NCBI RefSeq assembly: GCF_963082655.1
Contig: NC_081553.1
Location: forward strand, 128,307,736 to 128,371,735
Source of the DNA: Stomoxys calcitrans
Lineage: Eukaryota; Arthropoda; Insecta; Diptera; Muscidae
Direction: 5' to 3'
Length of the DNA: 64,000 bases
How positions within the stretch are numbered: position 1 is the stretch's first letter; the number at the start of each line of letters is the position of its first letter. The notes beneath the pieces are model-generated. The model saw nothing but the letters and a program-made list of their open reading frames with translations, ran no database searches and had not been told where the DNA came from. Positions 21,144-33,046 of the stretch are shown here, piece by piece. A program made the translations under genes and the position numbers.

Positions 21144-22095
21144 CATACCCTCCACTATAGGTTGGGGTATACTAATTTCGTCATTCCGTTTGTAACTCAT
21201 CGAAATATTAATCTTAGACCCAACAAAGCATATATATTCTTGATCGTCTTGAAATTCTATGTCGATTTAGTCCTGTCCTTCCGACTGTCGGTCCGTTCGT
21301 CTGTCGGAACCACGCCAACTTTCGATGTAATAGATGTAGGCGTTTTAATATTTTGCACAAATACCTCTAATTAGTGTAGGTCGGTTAGGCTTTATCGTTT
21401 TGATATAACTGCCATATAAACCGATCGTGACTCGACTTGACTTTTGGAGCCTCTAGAGGGCCCAATTGTTACCTGATTTGGCTGAATTTTTGCATGAAGA
21501 TTATGAACCGACTATATGGTCCAAATCGGTTCACAATGTCATATAGCTTTCATATAAACCGATCCTGGATTTTGACTTCTTGAACCGCTAGAGGGCGCAA
21601 CTATTACCTGATGTGGCTGAAATTTTGCATGAAGTGTCCTGGTTTGACCAGGACACAACTGCGCCTAGTATGGTCCAAATCGGTTCATAACTTAATATAG
21701 CTCCCATATAAACCTATCACCCGATTATATTTCTTTAGCCTATAGAGGCTGAAATTTTGCATAACGACTGCCTCTATGACATTAAACATACATGTTAAAT
21801 AGGGTCTGAATCGGTTCATAGTCTGATACAGCTCTCATATAAACGGTCTCCCAATTTTATTTTTTGCGCCACAACAGGTCAATTTAGCCCAATTTTTCAC
21901 CGATTTGCACAAACTTCCACTCAAATGGTTTAAATCGGTTCATAACTTGGTGTAGCTCCAATAGGATAGCAAATGTTATCCGTTATTCTTGGTTTGCCTA
22001 TTAAGATATATCGGGCAGAGAAATTGACAAATTAGATATATGGTGAAGGGTATATAAGATTCGGCCCGGCCGAACTTAGCACGCTTTTACTTGTT
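21144..22095 (+). mobile_element. mini-me type A, both ends present
   Basis: The 5' end is catacccTCCACTATAGG with partner GGGGTATA, and the GTCC/GTCT block has decayed to isolated units. The 3' end has gaagggtatataagattcgg, the palindrome and cacgcttttacttgttt. It lies 22 bp downstream of the preceding element in the same orientation. Confidence 0.87.
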
Positions 22096-22297
22096 TCTTT
22101 TTAACTAAATTTTTGGGGCTTATTCACGGGTCAACTTTTCCTTCATTTCTTAAACGAATGCTCATGAAGTTAAATCGAAATCCATTTATAATGCAGTTTT
22201 ACTGGACCATGTGCCGATTTGGGTCAACATTGGTATGTATGTTGGAAGCCTGAATTAAATTCAACATGACAAACATTGATTCTATCGGTGTTTTAAT

Positions 22298-22456
22298 AGC
22301 CGAGTCCGAACGGCGGGCCGCAGTGCAAAACCTCTTTGGAGAGTAGTTTATACATGGCATAGCACCTCACAAATGTCGCCAGATAAAAAAATATTTAATG
22401 TTTTTTCCAGGATTCGAACCCAGGCATTCAGCATCATAGGCGGATATGCTAACCTG
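22298..22456 (-). mobile_element. SINE fragment, minus strand
   Basis: The reverse complement contains 'ggttagcatatccgcctatg', the B box GGTTCGAATCC, then part of the SINE body to 'ggactcggctatta'. The tail is missing. The first bases of the head are replaced by unrelated sequence, and an internal segment after the head is altered. Confidence 0.82.
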
Positions 22457-23074
22457 TCATATATGTATCTTCCCTATATAGAGTCCAACAATGTCGTTAT
22501 TCTAACCACTAACCCACCTCTGTGGTGAAAAAAAGAGACGCTTACTATATTTATGATGTAGAGGGAAATTTGAATAAAATGTATTGCCTTTGTATTGTTA
22601 CACCTCTTTGCTGTATTCGCACTCGTTTTTTCCAGTCTTCTTATTTCTCTTTTCATTTACATTTCTGTAGAGACAAATTGGTGTTAATAACATTTGCATT
22701 GATGCAGGTTGGTGATGGCAAGCAATATTGTAAAGTGACATTTCTCAACTTGCTCTTGCACGTCAGTCAAGCATACACTCACACAAATACGATTACACTC
22801 AGGAGCTCTTTTGCAAGTCGTACAATTAGTGGATATTTCACCACGCGATTACTACTCACCAACCCAATTACAGTCAATTCCAATGGACAGAGTAAAAATG
22901 TTTCATTTCAACACCTTAATGCTTCTAAAGAAGAAAACAGCCATAAGAATTTTCTTCCAGTTTGGGGTTTTAAAATCTGCTCTCAGAGCGTCTAGGCTAC
23001 AGATGATATTCGCAAATCAAAAACAACAAAAAAAAAAGTAAAAGAGACTTAACACAAACATTTCGAAACTCACT
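22457..23074. other. No recognisable gene
   Basis: One open frame of 157 codons (22522-22995) has no recognisable motif, repeat or codon pattern. I do not treat it as a gene. The segment next to the SINE head (22457-22520) has a second TTAGTGGTTAG-like A-box stretch on the minus strand. Confidence 0.4.
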
Positions 23075-24421
23075 TTTATACCCTCCACCATAAGATGGGG
23101 GGTATACTAATTTCGTCATTCTGTTTGTAACTACTCGAAATATTCGTCTGAGACCCCATAAAGTATATATATTCTTGATCGTCGTGAAATTTTATGTCGA
23201 TCTAGCCATGTCCGTCCGTCTGTCCGTCCGTCCGTCCGTCCGTCCGTCTGTCTGTCGAAAGCACGCTAACTTCCGAAGGAGTAAAGCTAGCCGCTTGAAA
23301 TTTTGCACAAATACTTCTTATTAGTGTAGGTCGGTTGGTATTGTAAATGGGCTATATCGGTCCATGTTTTGATATAGCTGCCATATAAACCGATCTTGGG
23401 TCTTGACTTCTTGAGCCTCTAGAGTGCGCAATTCTTATCCGATTGGGATGAAATTTTGCACGACGTGTTTTGTTATGACATCCAACAACTGTGATAAGTA
23501 TGGTTCAAATCGGTCCATAACCTGATATAGCTGCCATATAAACCGATCTTGGGTCTTGACTTCTTGAGCCTCTAGAGTGCGCAATTCTTATCCGATTGGA
23601 ATGAAATTTTGCACGACGTGTTTTGTTATGATATCCAACAACTGTGCCAAGTATGGTTCAAATCGGTCCATAACCTGATATAGCTGCCATATAAACCGAT
23701 CTTGGGTCTTGACTTCTTGAGCCTCTAGAGTGCGCAATTCTTATCCGATTGGAATGAAATTTTGCACGACGTGTTTTGTTACGATATCCAACAACTACAC
23801 CAAGTATGGTTCAAATCGGTCCAAAACCTGATATAGCTGTCATATAAACCGATCTTGGGTCTTGACTTCTTGAGCCTCTAGAGGGCGCAATTCTTATCCA
23901 ATTTGAATGAATTTTGGCACGTAGTATTTTGTTATGATATCCAACAACTGTGCCAAATATGGTTCAAATCGGTTCATAACCTGATATAGCTGCCATATAA
24001 ACCGATCTGGGATCTTGACTTCTTGAGCCTCTAGAGGTCGCAATTATTATCCGATTTGCCTGAAATTTTGTACGACGGATTCTCTCATGACCATTAACAT
24101 ACGTGTTTATTATGGTCTGAATCGGTTTATAGCCTGATATAGCTCCCATATAAATCGATCTCTCTATTTTACTTCTTGAGCCCACAAAGGGCGCAATTCT
24201 TATTCGAATTGGCTGACATTTTACACAGGTCTCCAACATATAATTGAATTGTGGTCCAAACCGAACCATATCTTGATATCGCTCTAATAGCAGAGCAAAT
24301 CTTTTCTTATATCCTTTTTTTGCCTAAGAAGAGATGCCGGGAAAAGAACTCGACATATGCGATCCATGGTGAAGGGTATATAAGATTCGGCCCGGCCGAA
24401 CTTAGCACGCTTTTACTTGTT
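23075..24421 (+). mobile_element. mini-me type A, best-preserved copy
   Basis: All landmarks are present: TATACCCTCCACCAT and GGGGGGTATA at the 5' end, AAGTATATATATTC, a 47-bp (GTCC/GTCT)n block, an array, gaagggtatataagattcgg, the GC palindrome and cacgcttttacttgttg. The core word GATATAGCTG (or variant) starts at 23371, 23524, 23677, 23830 and 23983, an exact 153-bp period four times, then at 24135. The three central monomers are nearly identical, implying recent array expansion. Confidence 0.93.
23210..23256 (+). repeat. (GTCC/GTCT)n proto-microsatellite, expanded
   Basis: About twelve GTCY units. This is the position where the mini-me group carries its GTCY proto-microsatellite. Here it is the longest in the window. 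Confidence 0.95.
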
Positions 24422-24879
24422 GTTAATCGAATCACCTTGACCTGACGGTTCGGATGTAATCGACTCAAGTTAATATTTTATTCCACACATGTGCAAAATT
24501 TTCACGACTTTTGGCGACTTTGTTGGCTGTTGCTCTTAGTTTTCCGTATATGCGGCTCATACTCATACAAATAGAGGAAGAGATTTGGAGTTTTTTTTTG
24601 GCTAACAAGCAAACCCCTTATCCTTCCCAGTTGTTGTGGAAAAATACAAATGAAATAACAATTTAAATATTTTAAATTGCTAATATTTTATATTTAATTT
24701 ATCGTTTATATATTGAGACTAGCTGAACCGGACCCGCTTCGCTGCGCCTTCTTCAATTTTATTTGAGCCCTATATTGTAGTGATCGATATTAAAGTTCTG
24801 TTTTGGTAGAGTTTTGAGATGGGGACATTTCGCCCCGAATTTAGATATAGAATTCATGTCATTGAAAACAGAGTTAAGC
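24422..24879. other. Unassigned AT-rich segment
   Basis: Contains 'ccggacccgcttcgctgcgcc' in part, a GC-rich word standing out in AT-rich surroundings near 24730-24755. No gene is recognised. Confidence 0.35.
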
Positions 24880-25078
24880 AAGTCCGCAAAACCCGGCGAG
24901 AACATTGGAAATATTTTAAGAGGTTGTTTTTCCCTCCTAATGTTGGCGACATTTATGAGGTACTATGCCATGCATTGAAGTCATGTAAAAACTTCTCCCC
25001 ATAGAGGTGTCGCACTGCGGGACGCCGTTGTGACTCGGCTATAAGGAGGAGGTCCTTTATCAATCAGCTTAAACTGGT
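24880..25078 (+). mobile_element. Degenerate SINE copy
   Basis: Plus-strand matches to the SINE run from 'cccggcgagaacat' after the B box through 'ctcctaatgttggcgacatt', 'gaggtactatgccatg', 'gtgactcggctataagg' and 'atcagcttaaactggt'. The tRNA-like head and the tail are lost and a short duplication near 'ccatgcattgaagtcatg' has entered. Confidence 0.8.
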
Positions 25079-25434
25079 ATCCGCTTTTGGGGTCAAATGT
25101 CTGGGTGTCCGTCCAGACCATCCAGACATTTGATCTCGAAAAAAGATATCAGTTTAGTGCTCTACCTTTAAATATCTTTCATTTGAGTCCCATATTTTAT
25201 GCCCGGTCTATGTGCCAAATTTTAATTTCATATTCGTATTGTATACACCAAAAATTTTCATTACCCGGCAAATTGTGTAAATACCCGGTTTTTTACCCAT
25301 ACATACCCAAAAGCTGGGTATTTATAATTTTGTCAAAAATATTTGGGTATAAAACTATTTTCCAAAAATTTTTTGATTATTTCGTATTCGTTGTATAAAG
25401 ACCCGAGCTTTTGGTCTCATAAACTCGGAATTTA
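25079..25434. other. Unassigned degenerate repeat
   Basis: Includes a small inverted repeat (gtctgg...ccagac) and repeated TACCC/GGGTA words. No coding potential is seen. It ends at the mariner MITE. Confidence 0.35.
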
Positions 25435-25646
25435 TTGGGTTGCCCAAAAAGTAATTGCGGATTTTTTTCACAGCTTGTGACTCTGTAATTGCATTCTTTC
25501 TTCTGTCAGTTATCAGCTGTTACTTTTAGCTTGCTTTAGAAAAAAAGTGTAAAAAAAGTATATTTGATTAAAGTTCATTCTAAGTTTTATTAAAAATGCA
25601 TTTACTTTCTTTTAAAAAATCCGCAATTACTTTTTGGGCAACCCAA
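25435..25646. mobile_element. Mariner MITE (mellifera-type ends), 212 bp
   Basis: Perfect outer inverted repeats TTGGGTTGCCC / GGGCAACCCAA extend inward through AAAAAGTAATTGCGGATTTT. TA flanks both sides (25433-25434 and 25647-25648), the mariner target. The interior has no transposase. The ends resemble the mellifera subfamily of mariner. A second, reverse-oriented copy is at 39784-40015. Confidence 0.93.
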
Positions 25647-25652
25647 TAATTA

Positions 25653-27097
25653 TTTACAGCCGCTATATAAACCGATCTCCAGATTTAAAGTTTTGAGGCA
25701 ATAAATTGGTAATTTTTCATCCGATTTTGATGAAATTTGACACAGTTAGTTCTAAAGACCCACACTCGTTTCTGTGAAGTGTGGTCCAGATCGGACCATA
25801 TTTGAATATAGCTACCCTAGAGACCAACCGACCGATCTCCCGATGCAGGGTATTAAGGTCGTAAAACATTCACTTATTACCCGATTGGATGATTGGATTG
25901 TCACAGTGAATTCTGGTAGACCCCTAATCATTCCTGTCAAATGTGGTCCAGATCGGATCATATTTGGATATATCCGGCATATAGACCGGTCTCCCGATAT
26001 AGAGTATTAAGCCTTTAAAAGGAGCATTTTTCATCCGATTTCGATGAAATATGGTCCTATTTAGATGAAAAATGGTTATGGAAGACCCCTATTCATTCCT
26101 ATGAAATGTGGTCCAGATCGGATCATATTTAGATATAGCTGCCATATAGACCGATCTCCCGATTTAAGGTCTTGGGCCCATAAAAGACGCATTTTTTTGT
26201 CCAATTTCGATTGAATTTGGTACAGTGAGTTGTGTTAGGCCCCTCAATATCCTTCGTGAAACGGCCCAGATCGTGAAGACAGCCTAGATAGTGTCACGGC
26301 CTTCGTGAAAACGGCTAAGATCATAAATCGAGAGATTTATACAAAAAAGAGGCATTTTTTGTCCGATTCGATCGACATCCTCCTCCAATTTGGCCCAGAT
26401 CGGTCCAGATTTGGATATAGCTGCCATATATTATATATTATTATCCGATGTGGCTGAAATTTGACACAGAGAGTGGTGTTAGGCCACTCGGCATCCTTCT
26501 CCAAATTGGCCCTGATCGGCCCAGATTTGGATATAGCTGCCATGCAGACCGATCTCTCGATTTGGGTCTTGGGCTCTAAAAGACGCATTTTTGGTCCGAT
26601 TTCGATTCGACAGTGAGTTGTGTTGGGCCCCTCAATATCCTTCGTGAAAACGGGCCAGATCGCGAAACGGCCTTCGTGAAAGCGGCCAAGACCATAAATC
26701 AAGAGCATGAATTGAGAGAGACATAAAAGACGCATTTTTTGTCCGATTTAGGTGAAAATTTGGATAGTGAGTTGTGTAAGGCCGCTGGACATCCTTCTCT
26801 AATTTGGCCCAGATCGATCTCTCGATTTAAGGTCTGGGGTTTGGATGTTCAATTTATTGGATTTACTGTTTATTGGATTTATTGTCCGATGTTGCCGAAA
26901 TTTTGGACAGTAAGTTGTGTTAGGCCCCTCGTCATCTTTCTGTATTTGTATTTATTTATTTGACCACGCCATGTATGAGCTGAATTTGGTCCAAACCAGA
27001 CCATATTTCGATATAGCTGCTATGGGGGCATAAATAATGAATTTTTCACTTGGTTGTGACGAAAGGTGGCATACATATATAGCTGAGGTGGTGGGTG
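25653..27097 (+). mobile_element. mini-me type B array, both true ends lost
   Basis: At least eight type-B monomers ('gatctcccgatttaaggtctt', 'cccataaaagacgcattttt', 'acagtgagttgtgttaggcc', 'ccagatcgg') form a loose array. It ends with 'acatatatagctgaggtggt', the lead-in to a B 3' end, but the GC palindrome is replaced by a SINE tail at 27098. Confidence 0.83.
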
Positions 27098-27163
27098 ATG
27101 TGTAAGAATATTGCCGCTGTTCCTTAATTTGATGTTCATAGTCAAATTTGCAATTTGCAATTG
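27098..27163 (+). mobile_element. SINE tail fragment
   Basis: Matches the last about 65 bases of the SINE ('ctgttccttaatttgatg', 'ttcatagtcaaatttgcaat') with substitutions. Strongly 5'-truncated. Confidence 0.7.
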
Positions 27164-27169
27164 GGATTG

Positions 27170-27535
27170 TTTGATGAATCTTTAGATTATTGGTTAAATT
27201 TAATAGTAATCGGTTCATATTGAGTTATATTTCCCATATACATGCTTTGTTTGGTACTTCTAGAGATCTTACAGGCGTCTTTATCAGCAAACTTTTCGAA
27301 ATGTTGTACAAGGTATTCTGCTTTGACTTTCACAACCTGTTTGAAATTTTTGTCAATATTGATTCAGATTAAGTTATAGCTTCTAGATATGTGTTAGTCC
27401 AATTTGTACTACAAATCTGGCCATGAACATTCCGTCAAGCAACGGGAGGCAACTTCTTTCAGTCTGACACGAACTATTGTAGTATTGTAACAATGTGATC
27501 ATTTGTTAACCGATACTCAGGAAATTTGGCACATA
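27170..27535 (+). mobile_element. mini-me type C fragment with SINE scrap
   Basis: Type-C monomer words ('atcggttcatattgagttat', 'caatgtgatcatttgttaac') appear on the plus strand. A minus-strand SINE scrap at about 27420-27462 ('catgaacattccgtcaag', 'gcaacttct') interrupts it. Confidence 0.65.
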
Positions 27536-27539
27536 GACT

Positions 27540-28460
27540 TTTATACCCACCATCGAAGGATGGGGGTATATTAATTTTGTCATTCCGTTTGCAACACATC
27601 GAAATAATTGTCCATAAGCAGGTTAAGTTCGAAGATGGGCTATATCGGAATATATCTTGATATATCCCCCATATAGACCGATCCGACGATTCTGGGTCTT
27701 AGGCCAATAAAAGACACATTTATAATCCGATTTCGCTGAAATTTGGGATAATGCGTTGTGTTTGGTCACTAGACATCCTTCGTCAATTTGGCTCAGATCG
27801 GTGCAGATTTGGATATAGCTGCCATATAAACTTATCCTCAGATTTTGAGACTTAGACCCAAAAAAGCCACATTTATTATCCGATTTTGCTCAAATTTGAG
27901 ACAGTGAGTTATGTTAGATCCTTCGACATCTTTCGTTAATTTGGCCCGGATCGGTCCAGAATTGGATATAGCTGCCATATAGACCGATCCTCCGATTTAG
28001 GGTCATAGGCCCATAAAAGCCACATTTATTATCCGATTTTGCTGAAATTTGGGATAGTGAGTTGTCTTAGGCCCTTTGAGATCTTTTGGCCCTGATCAGA
28101 TCAGATTTGGATATAGCTGCCATACAGACTGATCCCTCGATTTAAGGTTTTGGGTCTATTAAAGTCGCGTTTATTGTCCGATGTAGCCGAAATTTGGGAC
28201 AGTGAGTTAAGTTAAGCCACTTGACATCCATCTGCAATATGGCATAGATCGGTCCAGATTTGGATATAGCTGCCATATAGACCGATATCTCGATTTAAAG
28301 TCTTGGTCCCAAAAAAGGCGCATGTACATATAGTAGTGATAGAAATCGGTTTAAATTTATATATTGGACTTTTGTTACAATAAAGCCTTTTCTATATCGA
28401 TTTTTGCGAACCAGTGAATTTCATAGGCATCGGTTCAAATTGAGAGTGGATATAAATACT
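27540..28460 (+). mobile_element. mini-me type B, 3' end lost
   Basis: The 5' end TATACCCACCATCGAAGG with partner GGGGTATA is followed almost directly by type-B monomers. The usual TA and GTCY blocks are deleted ('gaaataattgtccataagc'). From about 28330 type-C-like words take over and the GC palindrome is absent. Confidence 0.8.
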
Positions 28461-30198
28461 GCTAGATCGATCCTCGCACATTGATAAACAATGTTGCATA
28501 GAAGTAGCATCAATGAAAACATTGTAGCGATTTATCTTAACAATGATGATTTATACGTAAACGCCACAGCCTAGATGCTGTTATAAAAGTTGACTTTGGC
28601 GACTACTAATTCTAACTGGAAGCCAGTTCCACTTTAATCTTTAATTGTTACATCTGCCCTCGCATACTGGGGTATTTGTGTTTGGGGAACTTTTTTTTCG
28701 CTTTATTATTTCATATAACGAATGCACAGTGTTTACCGAGTATGTCGAGCAAAAAGTTGTAATTTAGATTTTTACCATTTTCATCGTTAGTAATTTATGT
28801 GAAGTTCGCTTTTTTCCTATGACTTTTTGAGTTCTTGCATTTCGATGTCGATGTCGCAGTGGCTTAAGCCAAGGCTTAAAGACGTCGTCGTAGCTGCGAT
28901 TGTTGTCGTCGTAACCGCCGCCGCTGCCGCTGTTGTTCCCTCCTTAGCAGTGATATGCAATTCTGTGGAAAAATGCATTGCATTGCAAGTTGTTCGGGTA
29001 GTTTTTGTTTGGATTGTTTCTTCAGCTTTTTTCCAGCTAGAATTTAGAATTCTACAGAACGAAACAGCACTGAATTGAGCTGGGCTGAACAGAGTTGAGC
29101 TAAACTCGGTGGAAGAAATGAAATTGTGAATCGAAGAGAATCCAATTCGGAATTGGACACAAACAAAAACAAAAAACAGAAACAGAAACAGCAGAGTTTT
29201 GTTGTTTTGTTTTTAAATGGTGAGAACAGGAAATGGTCTAAAACAACGCCATCTTGTAAGAATTTGTTAGAATTTTTTGTTTGCCGAGTAGCTGGTTGGC
29301 TGGCTGTTTAGCTGTCTTCATAGGTGGATAGATGGCTGCTGTTTGTTTAGCTGGAATATTCGCCAGCTAGCACTGCTTTTTATTTTCTACTCTAAAAAAG
29401 TTTATAAAAATGCGGTTTAAAGAATTTTTCAATGTAATTTCATGATTTGTGGATATAATAAAACAGCAACAGTCCCCAAGAACAGAACACTAACAGCCTA
29501 CAATGGGATGAAGTGCCTGCGAAGAAGTTTCGAATGTCTTGGTGTGCGAACTGAAAAAGGTCTCAGAAAAGAAAAACATTTCTGCTCACAGCTGAATTAC
29601 TTTGGGAATTGGATTTTAGGCTTTCTAAGTGGATCTTAAACAGTTGAAAAATTAATGTCCAAGTGATGTGGCAACAAGTGAATGACCGGGCGTATAGTAA
29701 AACAATTTACAACTGTTTTAAACGCTGACGTTTATCATTTTTCTTAGACATTTATGTGGTAAAGACTGTTGGAGACAAACGATATGCTAGTTTCGCTAAA
29801 CGTTAGTTACTAAAGGAAATTTGGAACTTCTTACAAAAAAAAGGTTTTTTCTGCAACAAATCCTGTATTGTAAATCAATTATATTTTGTACGAATTTAAT
29901 TCATAGCAAGGCTATCATTCAACTTCCCATATGAGGTATGCTATGAAAAAAAAGCCAGTTAAAAATTATAAATTTTTTTGGCAATTATATATGTTTTAGT
30001 GCATATAAGAACTAAAAGAAATAGCATGATTTTAGGCCTGTATAATGCATACGGCTTAAACCTTTTAACAAACTCTTTATCAAAATATATAAAATTTTTA
30101 AAAAAATAATGCTCGAACCGCTATAACATTAAAACAAATGAAAGGATTTGAAAACACTCACACAGTCTTTTCTGCTGAATTTTAAGCATTTTAAGAGC
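28461..30198 (+). other. Repeat-poor island
   Basis: No mobile element is recognised. A GC-richer core at 28830-28960 contains runs of GTCGTC, GCCGCC and GTTGTT. At 29155-29200 the plus strand has A-rich CAAAAACAAAAA-type sequence. The small frames have low-complexity translations (VVVVTAAAAAVV) and are not convincing genes. It could hold untranslated exon sequence. Confidence 0.35.
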
Positions 30199-33046
30199 TT
30201 TTATACCCTACACCATAGGATGGGGGTATACTAATTTCGTCATTCTGTTTGTAAAACCTCGAAATATTCGTCTAAAACCGAAATATTCGTCTAAAATATA
30301 TTCCTGATCGTCATGACATTTTAAGGCGAACTAGCCATTAGTGTCCGTCTGTCCGTCCTTCTGTCTGTCGAAATCACGTTAACTCTCGAAGGAGAAAAGC
30401 TAGGCGCTTGAAATTTTGCACAATTACATCCTAATAGTGTAGGTCGCTTGGGACTGTAAATGGGCCATAGCTGCCATATCAACCGATCTTGGGTCTTGAC
30501 TTCTTGAGCCTCTAGAGGGCGCAATTTTCGTCCGATTTGACTTAAATTTTGCACATGGTGTACTGGTATCATTTCCAACAACTGCGCTAAGCATGGTTGA
30601 AATCAGTCTATAACCTGATATAGCTGCCATATAAACCGATCTTGGGTCTTGACATGTCAAGCCACTAGAGGGCGCTATTATTATCCGATTTAGCTGAAAT
30701 TTTGAATGAGGTGTTTTGTTAAGACTTTCAACAAGTGCGCCAAATATGGTTGAAATCGATCCATATCCTGGTATAGCTGCCATATAAACCAATCCGGGAT
30801 CTTGAATTTTGAGCCCCTCTACAGGGAGCAATTCATGTCCGTTTTTGCTGAAATTTAGCATGACGTGTTTCGTTATGACTTCCATTAACTGTGTTAAGAA
30901 TGGTTCAAATCGGTACATAACCTGATATAGCTGCCATATAGACAGATCTTTGGTCTTGACTTCTTGAGCCAATAGAGGGCGCATTTTTAGTCCGATTTTG
31001 CCAAAGTTTGGGAAAGTGAGTTATATAAGGCCTTTCGACATCCTTCTTAAATTTTGTCCAGATCGGTCCAGATTTGGATATAGCTACCATTTAGACCGAT
31101 CTCTCGATTTGAGGTTTTGGGCCCATAAAAGGCGCATTTATTGTCCGATGTCGCCGAAATTTGGGACAGTGAGTTAAGTTAAGCCCCTCGACATACTTCT
31201 GCCATATGGCACAGTTCGGTCCAGATTTGGATATAGCTGCCATATAGACCGATCTCTCGATTTAAGGATTTGGATCCATAAAAGGCGCATTTATTGTCCG
31301 ATGTCGCCGAAATTTGGGACAGTGAGTTGTGTTAAGCCCCTCGACATACTTTTGCCATATGGTACAGATTTGAATATAGCTGCTATATAGGCCGATCCGC
31401 CGATTTAGGGTCTTAAGCCCATAAAAGCCACATATACTATCCGGTTTTGCTGAAACTGTGAGTTATGTTAGGCCCCTCGATATCCTTCTTCAATTTGACC
31501 GCGATCGGTCCAGATTTGAATAAAGCTGCCATATATACCGACTTCTCGATTTAAGGTCTTAGGCCCATAAAAGTCACATTTATTATCTGATTTTACTGAT
31601 ATTCGGGACAGTGAGTTGTGTTGGACCCTTCGACATCCTTCTGCAATTTTCCACAGATCGGTTCAGATTTGGATATAGCTGCACTATAGACCGATCTCTT
31701 GATTTAAGATTTTGGGCCCATAAAAGGCGCATTTATTGTCCGATGTCACAGAAATTTGGGACGGTAAGTAAGGTTAAGCCCCTCAACATACTTCTGCAAT
31801 ATGGCACAGATCGGTCCAGATATGGATGTAGCTGCCATATTGACAGTTCTCTCGATTTAAGGTTTTTGACCCATAAAAGGCGCATTTATTTTCCGATTTT
31901 GCCGAAATTTGGGACAGTGAGTTGTGTTAGGCCCTTCGGCTTTGTTCTTCAATTTGGCCTAGATCGGTCCAGATTTGAATATATCTGCCATATAGAACTA
32001 TCCGCCGATTTAGGGTCTTAGGCCCATAAAAGCCACATTTATTATCCGATTCTGTTGAAACTTGGGACAGTGAGTTATGTTAGGCCCTTCGACATCCTTC
32101 TTCAATTTGGTCCAGATCGGTCCAGATTTGGATATAGCTACCATATGGACCGACTTCTCGATTTAAGGTCTTAGGCCCATAAAAGTCACATTTAGTATCT
32201 AATTTTGCCGAAATTTGGGACAGTGAGTTGTGTTGGACCCTTCAACATCCTTCTTCTATTTGGTCCAGATCGGTTCAGTTTGGATATAGCTGCCATATAG
32301 ACCGATTTCTCTCTTTAAGGTCTTAGCCCCATAAAAGCCGCATTTATTATCTGATTTTGCTGAAATTTGGGACAGTGAGTTGTGGTAGACCCATAGATAT
32401 TCTTCTCCAATTTGGCTCTAATCAATCCAGAATTGGATATAGCTGCCATATAGACCGATTTCTCGATCTAAGGCCCATAAAAGCCACACTTATTATCCGA
32501 TTTTGCTGAAATTTGGGACAGTGAGTTGTGCTAAGCCTTTCCATATCTTTCTTCAATTTGATTGGTCCAGATTTGGATATAGCTGGCATATAGACCAATC
32601 TCCCGATTTAAGGTCTTGTGCCTATAAAAGCGCATTTTTAGTCCAATTTTGCCAAAATTTGGGACAGGGAGTTGTGTTATACCCTACCACATCCTTCTTT
32701 AATTTGGCTCAGATCGGTCCACATTTGGATATAGCTGCCATATAGACCGATATCTCGATTTTAAGTCTTGGCCCCATAAAAGCCGCATTTATAATCCGAT
32801 TTCACTGAAATTTGACACAATTTGTTAGGCTTTTCGACATCCGTGTCAGATCGCTGCTTAAAAGACTTATATTTTTTTATACACAATTGAACAATGACTC
32901 GAACTTATAAGTATATCTCGATATAGCTTCTATGTGGCATAAGATATGCACTTTTCACCGGATTTTGACGAAAGATGGTTTACATATATACCGGAGGTGG
33001 GTATCCAAAGTTCGGCCCGGCCGAAATCAACGCCTTTTTACTTGTT
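30199..33046 (+). mobile_element. Hybrid mini-me: type A 5' half, type B 3' half
   Basis: The 5' end (TATACCCTACACCATAGG, partner GGGGTATA, GTCY block near 30340-30370) and monomers up to about 30950 are type A. From about 30985 to 32860 the array is type B, and the 3' end is the B version ('ggtgggtatccaaagttcgg', palindrome with a damaged right arm, 'ttacttgtttt'). The monomer at 30930-31030 is itself mixed: 'ttgacttcttgagccaatag' (A) then 'gggaaagtgagttatataagg' (B). It is the longest element in the window. Confidence 0.88.

Noticed and set aside
22522..22995. A 157-codon open frame on the plus strand
   Set aside because: No motif, low-information composition and a biased run of hydrophobic and aromatic residues typical of AT-rich chance frames.
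23371..24135. CRISPR-like array of regular repeats
   Set aside because: The entire 153-bp unit repeats, with no unique spacers, in a eukaryotic mini-me element.
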